A DNA stretch of 64,000 bases from the NCBI RefSeq assembly GCF_000830005.1, contig NZ_CP010407.1:3639001-3703000 (forward strand), written 5' to 3'. This stretch comes from Streptomyces vietnamensis. Lineage in GTDB: Bacteria; Actinomycetota; Actinomycetes; Streptomycetales; Streptomycetaceae. The translations under genes and the position numbers were made by a program. Under the pieces are notes generated by a model. It ran no database searches and was not told the DNA's origin. It saw only the letters and a program-made list of their open reading frames with translations. Below are positions 17,529 through 25,666 of this stretch, in pieces; position 1 is the stretch's first letter; each line of letters starts with the position of its first letter.

Positions 17529-18446
17529 TCAGAGATGGGGGGCGACCTCCGTGCCGAAGGCCGCCATCTGGTCGATGAGTTCGGTACGGCTCCGGGAGCG
17601 GAACCGGACCTGGATCTGGTGCACGCCCATCTCCCCGTACGCGCGCAGGGAGGCGGCGAGCTCCTCCGGCCGGCCGCTCAGGGTGCGGCGGCCGACCTCC
17701 CAGCCGGGGGCGCCGACGTACAGCGCCTCGGTGATCGCGCCGACGGTGATCGGCTCGGCGATCCCGGCCTCGGTGCGGAGCCGCAGCAGCTTCTCGATCT
17801 GGGCGCCGAGCCTGTCGCGCGGGTCGCCCTGCGGCAGCCAGCCGTCGCCCTTGAGGGCGGCCCGGCGCACGGCGGCCGGCGAGGAGCCGCCCACCCAGAG
17901 CGGGACCCGCTCCTGCGCGGGCCGGGGCAGCTGCCCGAGGTCCTTGAAGGCGAACCGCTCCCCCAGGTGCTCCGGGTACTCCTCGGGCCCGAGGGCCGCC
18001 CGCAGCGCGTCGACCGTCTCGTCGAGCACGGCGCCCCGGCGGGCGAAGTCCACGCCGAGCGCCTCGAACTCCTCCTGGACGTGCCCGGCGCCGACCCCGA
18101 GGACCAGGCGGCCGCCGGAGAGGTGGTCGAGCGTCGCGTACGCCTTGGCCGTGACGAGCGGATGGCGCAGGCCGACGACGGCGACGTGCGAGAGGAGCCG
18201 GACCCGCTCGGTGGCGGCGGCGAGGAAGGAGAGCGTGGCCACCGGGTCGTACCAGACGGTGCTCATCGGCCCGGCGAGCCGGCGCGGGATGGCGACGTGG
18301 TCGCAGCTCGCGAGGTAGTCGAAGCCGTGGTCGTCGGCGGCGCGGGCGACGGCGAGCAGATCCGCCGGGCCGGCGGCCGCCTCCCAGGGTTCGGCGTAGA
18401 GGGTGCTCTGCGACTGGACCGGCAGCTGCATGCCGTAGACCACCAT
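17529..18446 (-). CDS. LLM class F420-dependent oxidoreductase
   Basis: 305 residues. VRLLSHVAVVGLRHPLVTAK, then LDHLSGGRLVLGVGAGHVQEEFEALG, is the hallmark of F420-dependent LLM reductases; the C-terminus QIQVRFRSRSRTELIDQM matches the family. It likely transfers hydride between F420 and a ketone, alkene or hydroxyl of the pathway substrate. The start at 18446 is followed upstream by operator C at 16-32 bases and C2 at 57-73 bases. It leads an operon with the SDR. Confidence 0.9.
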   Translation of the reverse strand: MVVYGMQLPVQSQSTLYAEPWEAAAGPADLLAVARAADDHGFDYLASCDHVAIPRRLAGPMSTVWYDPVATLSFLAAATERVRLLSHVAVVGLRHPLVTAKAYATLDHLSGGRLVLGVGAGHVQEEFEALGVDFARRGAVLDETVDALRAALGPEEYPEHLGERFAFKDLGQLPRPAQERVPLWVGGSSPAAVRRAALKGDGWLPQGDPRDRLGAQIEKLLRLRTEAGIAEPITVGAITEALYVGAPGWEVGRRTLSGRPEELAASLRAYGEMGVHQIQVRFRSRSRTELIDQMAAFGTEVAPHL

Positions 18447-18461
18447 GGGAAAACCCCCGCA

Positions 18462-18478
18462 TCTGACGGATCGTCACT
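18462..18478. promoter_or_regulatory. Regulon operator, site C
   Basis: TCTGACGGATCGTCACT: the left arm is perfect, the right arm matches 5 of 7. It is 16-32 bases upstream of the LLM start at 18446. Confidence 0.6.
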
Positions 18479-18502
18479 TCTACGAGCAGGCCCATGCTCG
18501 TA

Positions 18503-18519
18503 CCTGACGATCCATCAGG
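18503..18519. promoter_or_regulatory. Regulon operator, site C2
   Basis: CCTGACGATCCATCAGG: a near-symmetric copy 41 bases beyond site C (start to start), the same kind of paired spacing seen for the other double sites. Confidence 0.6.
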
Positions 18520-18526
18520 CAAGGGG

Positions 18527-18560
18527 TAGGGGGCGATGCGTAGGGGGCGATGCGTAGGGG
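18527..18560. repeat. 14-base tandem repeat
   Basis: TAGGGGGCGATGCG occurs twice in tandem (18527-18540 and 18541-18554), followed by a partial TAGGGG. It lies between the operators of the LLM operon and the terminator of the next gene; probably replication slippage, with no visible function. Confidence 0.8.
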
Positions 18561-18568
18561 CCGACACG

Positions 18569-18605
18569 CCCCCGCTCGGGCAGCGTGGAGCTGCCCGAGC
18601 GGGGG
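18569..18605 (-). terminator. Strong intrinsic terminator
   Basis: CCCCCGCTCGGGCAGC (18569-18584) pairs perfectly with GCTGCCCGAGCGGGGG (18590-18605), loop GTGGA: a 16-base-pair stem. It ends the minus-strand repeat-rich membrane-protein gene that stops at 18641. Confidence 0.88.
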
Positions 18606-18640
18606 GGTGGGGCGACCTTCGTCCTTCGTGCTCCGGTGGA

Positions 18641-20152
18641 TCAGGTGCTGTCCGCCGCGCCGGCCGCCCTCGCATGGCGCACCACGGCCGTGCCTGCCAG
18701 GCAGACGATGGCCACGGCGCTCAGGAGCGCCAGCGCCTTCGCCCAGGCGAAGGTGGTGCCGAGGCTGCCGCTCAGCAGGTCACCGCCGCGGGCGCCCGCG
18801 ACTCCGTGGAGCGCGATGACGAAGACGGCGACACCTGCGGCAGCCGCCCAGGCGATCAGGGTGTCCCGGGCCGCGAGCCACACCGCGCACGCCAGGCAGA
18901 GCACGGTGACGACCACGGACAGCGCCTGCGCGTCGCCGCCCGAGCGCAGGCCCGAGAGGTCCGTCGGCATGTGAATGAGGCCGCAGACGAACAGCGCGAG
19001 CGCCGCCGGCCAGCGCAGTACCGACCGCAGCGCGGGAGAGGAGGCGACGTGACTGCCGGGACCCGCGGCCAGCGCGCCGTCCAGGGCGGACTTCCGCCCC
19101 TTGGCGGCGCCCCGTTTCCGGGCCCTGGCGGCCGGTGCGGGGCCGCCGTCCACGCGCGCGTGCTCCTCCCTGCCGGGCTCGGCCCTCTGCGCCGCGCCGT
19201 CCCCGCCCGCGGTGGACTTCCAGTCGCTGCTGTCGGCGCCGAGGATGCCGACGAGCTGGACCACGTCCTCGACCGGCCGGCCCACCGCCGCGGCGCGCAG
19301 CGTGGTCTCGGCCTGGTGGAGGTCGTACCCGGACGCGTTCAGGAGCGCGAGCAGCTGGCGCACCTCCTCCAGCGGGCGGGTGACGGCCGCCGCGCGGAGC
19401 GCCACGTCGGCGGGACTGGAGAGTTCGCCGGTCTCCTGGAGACGGGCCACCAGCGCGGCGACCTCCTCCACGGGCCGCTCGGTCGCCGCCGTCGTCAGCA
19501 GCGTGTGGACGGCTTCGTCACCGGACTCGTCGGGGGCGGACGGCTCGGAGGCGGACGGCTCGGAGGCGGTGTGCGGCTGGGGGCCGGCGGGGGACTCCGA
19601 GGCGGCCGGGGAGCCCGGGACGGCCGAGGACTCCGGATCCGCCGGGGACTCCGACGCGGCCTGCGGCTCCGGGTCGGCCGGGGACTTCGACGCGGCCTGC
19701 GGCTCCGGGCCGGCCGGGGACTTCGACGCGGCCTGCGGCTCCGGGCCGGCCGGGGACTTCGACACGGCCTGCGGCTCCGGGTCGGCCCAGGAATCCGGGT
19801 CGACCGAAGTCTCCGAAGCGGCCGGGGACTCCGGGTCGGCGGAGGCCTCCGGAGCAGCCGGGGGCTCCGAAGCCGCCGGGGCCTCCGGAGCGGTCCGCGC
19901 CTCCGGGCCGATCGGAAGGTCCGTGGCGGCCGGGGACTCCGGGTCGCCCAGGAGGTCCGCGGCGGCCGGGAGCACCGTCGCGACCGGAACCGTCGACACG
20001 GCGGGGGACGCCGCCTGCCGATCGGGGAAGGGAGGCACGCCGAGCGCCGGGGACGAGGAGACAACCGGCTGGCTGGACGGGACCGGGCGGGGCTCTGCGG
20101 TCGGTTCGATGTCGTCGTCCGCCGGATGTATGTGCGGGAGGTCGGTGGTCAT
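18641..20152 (-). CDS. Repeat-rich membrane protein of unknown function
   Basis: 503 residues from the ATG at 20152; an upstream in-frame start at 20254 adds non-homologous sequence. Three regions are visible. Residues about 30-260 are Pro/Ala/Ser/Glu low-complexity repeats, including a 12-residue unit like SPAGPEPQAASK. The middle has three copies of a helical motif of the form LxxAAxxRPxEEVxxLxxLL. The C-terminal 120 residues contain four transmembrane helices (AALFVCGLIHMP, LSVVVTVLCLACAVWLA, IAWAAAAGVAVFVIALH, ALLSAVAIVCLAGTAVV). The helical motif occurs in Streptomyces proteins near regulatory genes, but I do not know its function. The tail suggests a long acidic cytoplasmic or surface arm tethered in the membrane. 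Confidence 0.8.
   Translation of the reverse strand: MTTDLPHIHPADDDIEPTAEPRPVPSSQPVVSSSPALGVPPFPDRQAASPAVSTVPVATVLPAAADLLGDPESPAATDLPIGPEARTAPEAPAASEPPAAPEASADPESPAASETSVDPDSWADPEPQAVSKSPAGPEPQAASKSPAGPEPQAASKSPADPEPQAASESPADPESSAVPGSPAASESPAGPQPHTASEPSASEPSAPDESGDEAVHTLLTTAATERPVEEVAALVARLQETGELSSPADVALRAAAVTRPLEEVRQLLALLNASGYDLHQAETTLRAAAVGRPVEDVVQLVGILGADSSDWKSTAGGDGAAQRAEPGREEHARVDGGPAPAARARKRGAAKGRKSALDGALAAGPGSHVASSPALRSVLRWPAALALFVCGLIHMPTDLSGLRSGGDAQALSVVVTVLCLACAVWLAARDTLIAWAAAAGVAVFVIALHGVAGARGGDLLSGSLGTTFAWAKALALLSAVAIVCLAGTAVVRHARAAGAADST
19656..19763. repeat. 36-base tandem repeat in the membrane-protein gene
   Basis: Three nearly identical 36-base units (starts 19656, 19692, 19728) beginning GCGGCCTGCGGCTCCGGG, with more diverged copies on both sides. 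Each unit encodes twelve residues of the Pro/Ala/Ser repeat. The copy number is likely to vary between strains. Confidence 0.85.
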
Positions 20153-20341
20153 GTCACAGGCTCCGTTCGTGAACGTCCCCGGAGGGACGCCCACCATGGC
20201 TGTCTCGTGATGTGCAAGAAACGCACACTTGACTACTATTTGCGCGCAGTCCATGACACTCCGCCATCAGGGGGCGGCCTGGTTGGGCCGATGGGGCGAC
20301 AAACGGCCTGGCCCGGGGCGTCCGGCGAGGCCCGTACGCAA

Positions 20342-20375
20342 GCGGCCGGGTCCCCTCCGGAGAGGACCCGGCCGC
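20342..20375 (-). terminator. Intrinsic terminator of the amidohydrolase gene
   Basis: GCGGCCGGGTCC (20342-20353) pairs with GGACCCGGCCGC (20364-20375), 10-base loop, 11 bases downstream of the stop at 20386. The rest of 20153-20341 holds the promoter of the repeat-rich gene, with an AT-rich TTGACTACTATTTGCGCG stretch near 20230. Confidence 0.85.
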
Positions 20376-20385
20376 GGTCGCGGGA

Positions 20386-21603
20386 CTACGGCCGCCAGAG
20401 GCCCTCGGGCGACAGCCCGAGCAGCTCGATCGCGTTGCCGCGCACGATCCGCTCGACGACGTCCCCGGGCAGGTGCCCCATCTGCGCCTCGCCGACCTCC
20501 TTCGACTTGGGCCAGGTGGAGTCCGAGTGCGGGTAGTCGGTCTCGTACAGGACGTTCCCCGCCCCGATCGCGTCGAGGTTGCGGAGTCCGAAGGCATCGT
20601 CGAAGAAGCAGCCGAAGACGTGGCCCGCGAAGAGCTCGGACGGCGGGCGCGTGACCTTGTCGGCGACGCCGCCCCAGGCGCGGTTCTCCTCCCAGACGAC
20701 GTCGGCGCGCTCCAGGATGTACGGGATCCAGCCGATCTGGCCCTCGGCGTACATGATCCGCAGGTTCGGGAAGCGCTCGAACTTGCCGCTCATCAGCCAG
20801 TCGACCATCGAGAAGCAGCAGTTCGCGAAGGTGATGGTGGAGCCGACGGCCGGCGGGGCGTCGGCGGAGGTGGACGGCATGCGGCTGGAGGAGCCGATGT
20901 GCATGGCGATGACCGTGCCCGTCTCGTCACAGGCGCGGAAGAAGGGGTCCCAGTGGTCGGTGTGGACCGAGGGGAGCCCGAGGTGCGGCGGGATCTCGGA
21001 GAAGGCGACGGCCCGCACTCCGCGCGCGGCGTTGCGGCGGACCTCGGCGGCGGCGAGCTCGGGGTCCCAGAGCGGGATGAGGGTGAGCGGGACGAGCCGC
21101 CCGTGCGCCTCGGGGCCGCACCACTCCTCGACCATCCAGTCGTTGTAGGCGCGGACGCAGAGCAGCCCGAGCTCGCGGTCGGAGGCCTCGGTGAAGGTCT
21201 GGCCGCAGAAGCGGGGGAAGGTGGGGAAGCAGAGCGCGGACTGGACGTGGTTGACGTCCATGTCGGCGAGGCGGGCGGCGACGTCGTACGAGCCCGGGCG
21301 CATCTGCTCGTACGTGATGACTTCGAGGCGTATCTCGTCCCTGTCGTAGCCGACGGCGGTGTCGAGGCGTGTGAGGGGCCTGTGCAGATCCTCGTACACC
21401 CACCAGTCGCCGATCGGCCCGTCGTCCCCCTTGGCGCCCATGACCGGGGCGAACTTGCCGCCGAGGAAGGTCATTTCCTTGAGGGGGGCACGGACGATCC
21501 GGGGGCCGGTGTCGCGGTACCGGGACGGGAGCCGGTCCCGCCAGACGTGCGGGGGCTCCACGGTGTGGTCGTCCACCGAGATGATCTTCGGGAAGGTCTC
21601 CAT
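20386..21603 (-). CDS. Amidohydrolase family 2 (ACMSD-like) protein
   Basis: 405 residues from the ATG at 21603 (a GTG at 21612 would add three residues; neither has a clear ribosome site). Metal-dependent hydrolase/decarboxylase of the amidohydrolase_2 family: N-terminal ISVDDHTVEPPHVW (replacing H-x-H), central AMHIGSS histidine, and C-terminal YETDYPHSDSTWP aspartate. This subgroup is common beside acyl-CoA catabolic genes in actinobacteria, where it may decarboxylate or hydrolyse ring-derived acids. The start is 21-37 bases from operator D, so it belongs to the regulon. It is the last regulon gene before afsR, which diverges from it. Confidence 0.87.
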   Translation of the reverse strand: METFPKIISVDDHTVEPPHVWRDRLPSRYRDTGPRIVRAPLKEMTFLGGKFAPVMGAKGDDGPIGDWWVYEDLHRPLTRLDTAVGYDRDEIRLEVITYEQMRPGSYDVAARLADMDVNHVQSALCFPTFPRFCGQTFTEASDRELGLLCVRAYNDWMVEEWCGPEAHGRLVPLTLIPLWDPELAAAEVRRNAARGVRAVAFSEIPPHLGLPSVHTDHWDPFFRACDETGTVIAMHIGSSSRMPSTSADAPPAVGSTITFANCCFSMVDWLMSGKFERFPNLRIMYAEGQIGWIPYILERADVVWEENRAWGGVADKVTRPPSELFAGHVFGCFFDDAFGLRNLDAIGAGNVLYETDYPHSDSTWPKSKEVGEAQMGHLPGDVVERIVRGNAIELLGLSPEGLWRP

Positions 21604-21623
21604 GGTTTTCACGGTAGCGCCGA

Positions 21624-21640
21624 TCTGACGACCCGTCAGC
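21624..21640. promoter_or_regulatory. Regulon operator, site D
   Basis: TCTGACGACCCGTCAGC: 13 of 14 arm bases match. It is 21-37 bases upstream of the amidohydrolase ATG at 21603. A lone half-site CTGACGGACC also occurs at about 21714, nearer afsR. Confidence 0.75.
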
Positions 21641-21780
21641 TAGTAGGGGGCAGAACGACCGGGTTGCGGCCGGGATGCGGCCGTGCAACGGCTTCACAAC
21701 GGCCGACCCGATGCTGACGGACCTCCTCCGGACAAGGCAGACTGTCCTGGGCGAAACCAGCGGTAGGGGCAGGGGGAGCG

Positions 21781-24700
21781 ATGGACCGTGAGAACGGGCC
21801 GCGAGTTCCGGTGCAGCGGGCTCCGAGGATGGGCCCGACGGCTCCGGTGCGCGAGGAGACGGACACCGACACGAGCGCGGGCGCTGACGTACGGGCCGGC
21901 ACGGGCGCTCACGTACAGGCCGACACGGGCACTGGCACCGGCACTGGTACTGACACCGGAACCGACACCGGCGCTGGCGCTGGCACCAGCACCGGCACCG
22001 GCACGAACGGGGACGGGAACGTAGCCGGCGGGCTCCGCTTCGGCGTGCTCGGCCCCGTCCGCGCCTGGCGCGACGGCGAACCCGTCCCCACCGGCTCCCC
22101 GCAGCAGCGCGCCCTGCTCGCCGCGCTGCTCCTGCGCGGCGGCCGCACCGCCACCGCGCACGAGCTGATCGACGCGCTCTGGGGCGAGGAACCGCCCTCC
22201 CAGGCGCTCGCCGCGGTCCGTACGTACGCCTCCCGGCTCCGCAAGGTCCTCGACCCGAAGGTCCTGGTCAGCGAGTCCGGCGGGTACGCACTCCGGACGA
22301 CCGCGCTCGACGTGACGGAGGCCCAGGAGCTGGCCGCCGAGGCGGACAAGCTGCGCGCGGCCGGGGACCGGACGGCCGCGCGGGCGAAGCTCGCGGAGGC
22401 GCTGGACCTGTGGGACGGCGAGGTCCTCGCGTCCGTACCGGGCCCGTACGCCGAGACGCAGCGGACCCGCCTGGAGGAGTGGCGCCTCACGCTCCTGGAG
22501 ACGAGGCTCGACATCGACCTGGAGGTCGGCGCGCACGCGGAGGCCGTCTCCGAACTGACCGCGCTCACCGCGGCACACCCCCTACGGGAGCGCCTGCGCG
22601 AACTCCTCATGCTGGCGCTCTACCGCAGCGGCCGACAGGCGGAAGCGCTCGCGGTGTACGCGGACACGCGCCGGCTCCTGGCCGACGAACTGGGAGTGGA
22701 CCCGACTCCGGAACTCTCCCGGCTCCAGCAGCGCATCCTCCAGGCCGACGCCGAACTCGCCCGCCCGGTCGAGGAGCCGGCGCCCGCCGCCGCACCGACG
22801 GCCCGCCCGGCCCAGCTCCCGGCGACGGTCCCGGACTTCACGGGCCGCGCCTCCTTCGTACGGGAACTGGGCGCGCGGCTCGCCACCGCCGAGGGCCACG
22901 TGATGGCGGTCTCGGCGCTCGCGGGCATCGGCGGCGTCGGCAAGACGACGCTCGCGGTGCACGTCGCCCACGAGGCGCGGCCGCACTTCCCGGACGGGCA
23001 GCTGTACGTGGACCTCCAGGGCGCGGGCAACCGCGCCGCCGCACCGGAGACGGTCCTGGGCTCGTTCCTCCGAGCCCTGGGCACACCGGATTCGGCCATC
23101 CCGGACGCGCTGGAGGACCGGGCGGCGCTGTACCGCTCGACGCTGGACGGCCGCCGGGTGCTGGTGCTGCTTGACAACGCCAGGGACGCGGCCCAGATCC
23201 GCCCGCTCCTGCCGGGTACGGCGGGCTGCGCGGCCCTGGTGACGAGCCGCATCCGGATGGTCGACCTGGCGGGGGCGCATCTGGTGGACCTGGACGTGAT
23301 GTCGCCGGAGGAGGCGCTCCAGCTGTTCACGAGGATCGTGGGCGAGGAGCGGGTGCAGTCGGAGCGGGAGGCGGCCCTGGACGTGGTCGCGGCCTGCGGC
23401 TTCCTCCCGCTGGCGATCCGCATCGCGGCGTCCCGCCTGGCGGCACGCCGCACGTGGACGGTCTCGGTCCTGGCGGCGAAGCTGGCGGACGAGCGCCGCC
23501 GGCTCGACGAGCTCCAGGCGGGCGACCTGGCGGTCAAGGCCACCTTCGAACTCGGCTACGGCCAGCTGGAACCGGCCCAGGCGAGGGCGTTCCGCCTACT
23601 GGGCCTGGCGGACGGCCCGGACATCTCCCTCGCGGCAGCGGCGGCGGTCCTGGACCTCCCCCTCTGGGACACGGAGGACCTGCTGGAGGCCCTGGTGGAC
23701 ACGTCCCTCCTGGAATCGGCGGCGCCGGGCCGCTACCGCTACCACGACCTGGTCCGCCTCTACGCGCGTGCGTGCGCGGACCGCGACGAACAGCCGCCGT
23801 CGGAGAAGGAGGCGGCGCTGTCCCGCCTGCTGGACTTCTACCTCTCCACGGCGGCGAGGGTGTACGCGATCGAGCGCCCGGGCGACCGCCTGGTCGACCA
23901 CCTGGAACCCACGTCGTACGAGGGCCTCACCTTCACCGACCGCCACGAGGCCCAGGACTGGCTCTACGCCGAGGCCAACTGCCTCCTGGCGACGGTCCGC
24001 CAGTCGGCCTCGACGCCGGGGACGCTGCGGCGGGGGGTGGATTTGTTGTGGGCGAGCCTGGACCTGGCGGAGTCGGGGGCGAACTCCCGCGAGTACGAGG
24101 CGGTGGCGACTGTCCTGCGGGAGGCAGCGAGTGAAGCCGGGGACGTCCGCGCGGAGGGCCGCGCGGCACTGACCCTGGCGTATGTCCAGCACGTGGCGGG
24201 GCGCTTCGACGAGGCCGACGGTCACGCCCACGACGCGATGGACCTCGCCTCCACGACGGGCGACGGCCTTCCGCTGTGCTGGGCGGCCAACGCCCTGGGA
24301 ATCATGGCTCTCTACCAAGGGCGCAACGCCGACGGGGAGCGCTTCCTCACCCAGGCGACGGCTTCGTTCCGCGCCTGCGACGACTCGGCCGGTGAGGCCA
24401 GCGCCCTGTGCAACCTCTCCCGGATCCACCTGGCCATGGGCCAGACGGACATCGCGGTCGAACTGGCCCAGCGGGGAACCGACATGTACGACGCCATGGG
24501 CCATGCGCTCAAGGGTGCCAACGGTCGCTACGCACTGGGACTCGCGCTGACCCAGAGCGGCCAGCTGGTCGAGGCCGCGGCTCGGCTCGCCGAGGCACTC
24601 GAAGTCTTCCAGGACAGCAGACAGCGCCTCTGGGAAGGCATGTCGCTCTTCAGGATCGCTGAAGTGGACATCGCCGCCGGTCGGTTCGCTCCAGCCGCTT

Positions 24701-24915
24701 CGAACTCCGAGATGGCCCTGGTCGTCCTCCGGGGTGTGGGCGGCGAGTGGCGGCGCGGACAGGTCCTCGTCGTGCTGGGGCGCGCACTGTCCGGCATCGG
24801 GCAGCACGGGAGAGCACGGGTCTGCTGGCAGGAAGCTCTCGACATCTTCGTGGAGCTGGGCTCGCCGGAGGAATCGGATGTACGGACCCTGCTGCTGGAA
24901 ACGGCAGCAGCCTGA
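21781..24915 (+). CDS. afsR: AfsR, SARP-type transcriptional activator with NB-ARC and TPR
   Basis: 1044 residues. The N-terminal 80 residues are a variable linker rich in Gly/Thr. Next come a winged-helix OmpR-like DNA-binding domain (LRFGVLGPVRAWRDG from about 85), a BTAD domain to about 330, an NB-ARC ATPase with Walker A AGIGGVGKTT (381-390), and C-terminal TPR repeats (about 700-1040). This is the AfsR architecture (993 residues in S. coelicolor). AfsR is phosphorylated by AfsK and activates afsS, raising secondary-metabolite production. The neighbouring AfsS-type gene and AfsK downstream support the name. The start was placed at the ATG because MDRENGPRVP resembles the AfsR N-terminus. 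Confidence 0.93.
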   Translation: MDRENGPRVPVQRAPRMGPTAPVREETDTDTSAGADVRAGTGAHVQADTGTGTGTGTDTGTDTGAGAGTSTGTGTNGDGNVAGGLRFGVLGPVRAWRDGEPVPTGSPQQRALLAALLLRGGRTATAHELIDALWGEEPPSQALAAVRTYASRLRKVLDPKVLVSESGGYALRTTALDVTEAQELAAEADKLRAAGDRTAARAKLAEALDLWDGEVLASVPGPYAETQRTRLEEWRLTLLETRLDIDLEVGAHAEAVSELTALTAAHPLRERLRELLMLALYRSGRQAEALAVYADTRRLLADELGVDPTPELSRLQQRILQADAELARPVEEPAPAAAPTARPAQLPATVPDFTGRASFVRELGARLATAEGHVMAVSALAGIGGVGKTTLAVHVAHEARPHFPDGQLYVDLQGAGNRAAAPETVLGSFLRALGTPDSAIPDALEDRAALYRSTLDGRRVLVLLDNARDAAQIRPLLPGTAGCAALVTSRIRMVDLAGAHLVDLDVMSPEEALQLFTRIVGEERVQSEREAALDVVAACGFLPLAIRIAASRLAARRTWTVSVLAAKLADERRRLDELQAGDLAVKATFELGYGQLEPAQARAFRLLGLADGPDISLAAAAAVLDLPLWDTEDLLEALVDTSLLESAAPGRYRYHDLVRLYARACADRDEQPPSEKEAALSRLLDFYLSTAARVYAIERPGDRLVDHLEPTSYEGLTFTDRHEAQDWLYAEANCLLATVRQSASTPGTLRRGVDLLWASLDLAESGANSREYEAVATVLREAASEAGDVRAEGRAALTLAYVQHVAGRFDEADGHAHDAMDLASTTGDGLPLCWAANALGIMALYQGRNADGERFLTQATASFRACDDSAGEASALCNLSRIHLAMGQTDIAVELAQRGTDMYDAMGHALKGANGRYALGLALTQSGQLVEAAARLAEALEVFQDSRQRLWEGMSLFRIAEVDIAAGRFAPAASNSEMALVVLRGVGGEWRRGQVLVVLGRALSGIGQHGRARVCWQEALDIFVELGSPEESDVRTLLLETAAA
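21925..22010. repeat. Hexanucleotide-like repeat in the afsR N-terminal linker
   Basis: Degenerate GGCACTGGCACCGGCACT-type units encode a Gly/Thr/Asp/Ala linker (residues about 48-77) just before the DNA-binding domain. Length probably varies by slippage between strains, changing linker length but not the domains. Confidence 0.75.
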
Positions 24916-24929
24916 CCACTGAGCTGCCC

Positions 24930-24951
24930 GTTCATCGTTCGTTTATGACCG
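24930..24951 (+). promoter_or_regulatory. AfsR/PhoP-type box in the afsS promoter
   Basis: GTTCATCGTTC (24930-24940) followed by GTTTATGACCG (24941-24951): two 11-base direct-repeat units beginning GTT-[CT]-AT, the layout of PHO boxes to which both AfsR and PhoP bind in S. coelicolor. It lies downstream of afsR and about 176 bases before the afsS start, a plausible promoter position. Confidence 0.55.
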
Positions 24952-25126
24952 TGCGGCAGTCTTCTCTCATCGATCCGCCGCGTCGGGGGGCAGACGGGTC
25001 GGTGGTACGGCCGTCACACCGTCGCACTAGGGTGAACGGCTCCGAGTGGGCCCCCCGGCTGTCCACGGGGGAACGGCCGGCAGGGCCCACTCGCCCCATC
25101 CGAAGTCATCACGGGAGTTGATCAAC

Positions 25127-25357
25127 ATGGCCGACCTGGACCCGACCACCCCCATCGCCAAGCCGACGAACATGCACGCCACCGGCGAGGAGATCGTCAG
25201 CAAGAACATGCACGCGACGGACGCTCCGCTCGCCGACGCGGTGGCCGAGAAGCTCGGCATCAGCGGCAACATGCACGCCACCACGGAGCCCATCGACGGC
25301 AGCGCCGGCACGGCCACCACGGACAACATGCACGCCACGTCCGAGCCGGCCAACTAA
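25127..25357 (+). CDS. afsS: AfsS, small repeat-containing regulator of secondary metabolism
   Basis: 76 residues from an ATG preceded by GGGAG (25113-25117). It contains four copies of N-M-H-A-T (residues 15-19, 27-31, 48-52, 67-71), the last two in the context TTEP and TSEP. S. coelicolor AfsS (63 residues, often annotated 'sigma-like') carries repeats T-x-x-D-N-H-M-P-x-x-P-A, and TTDNMHATSEPA here matches that frame closely. It is immediately downstream of afsR, as in S. coelicolor. AfsS links AfsR to the nutritional-stress and antibiotic programme by an unknown mechanism. The changed repeat core (NMHAT instead of NHMP) and an extra repeat are noteworthy. Confidence 0.88.
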   Translation: MADLDPTTPIAKPTNMHATGEEIVSKNMHATDAPLADAVAEKLGISGNMHATTEPIDGSAGTATTDNMHATSEPAN

Positions 25358-25529
25358 GCCACTCCCGACGGGGAACGGCCGCGGCGGCGACTTCGGGGGA
25401 GCTGCCGGGGCCAACCAAGGAAGGTCCGGTCGACGGGGGAGCACACGGGCTCGGGGGACACCCGGGACGGAACCAGGGGGGATCCGTCCGGGCAGGGCCC
25501 GTGCGCAACGCGATCGGACCACCGCACAA

Positions 25530-25559
25530 GGAGGGGCCGGGCATCTGCCCGGCCCCTCC
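25530..25559. terminator. Strong intrinsic terminator
   Basis: GGAGGGGCCGGGC (25530-25542), loop ATCT, GCCCGGCCCCTCC (25547-25559). A 13-base-pair stem placed 170 bases after afsS and about 100 bases after the secreted-protein gene on the other strand; it can serve both. The 25358-25529 stretch shows no gene I can support. Confidence 0.88.
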
Positions 25560-25562
25560 GGC

Positions 25563-25663
25563 GTGCGCGGAACGTACGGAACCACCCCTCCGGCTCCAGC
25601 TCGATGACGAAGTCCACGATCGCCGAGTGCCGGGCGTCGTCCGCGCCGCAGGGCGGGTGAACG
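25563..25663 (-). pseudogene. Possible C-terminal gene remnant
   Basis: Between the terminator and the secreted-protein gene, the minus strand encodes HSAIVDFVIELEPEGWF-like sequence with amphipathic, codon-biased character but no start codon and no own stop before the terminator. It looks like the tail of a degraded gene; I cannot name the parent. Low confidence. Confidence 0.25.
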
Positions 25664-25666
25664 CTC

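Noticed and set aside
21640..21780. Half-site CTGACGGACC near afsR as an operator
   Set aside because: It lacks the second arm; a single half is not enough evidence to place afsR in the regulon.
25127..25357. Small repeat peptide read as a RiPP precursor with four cores
   Set aside because: Neighbouring afsR and the close match to the AfsS repeat frame make a regulator far more likely; no maturation enzymes are nearby.
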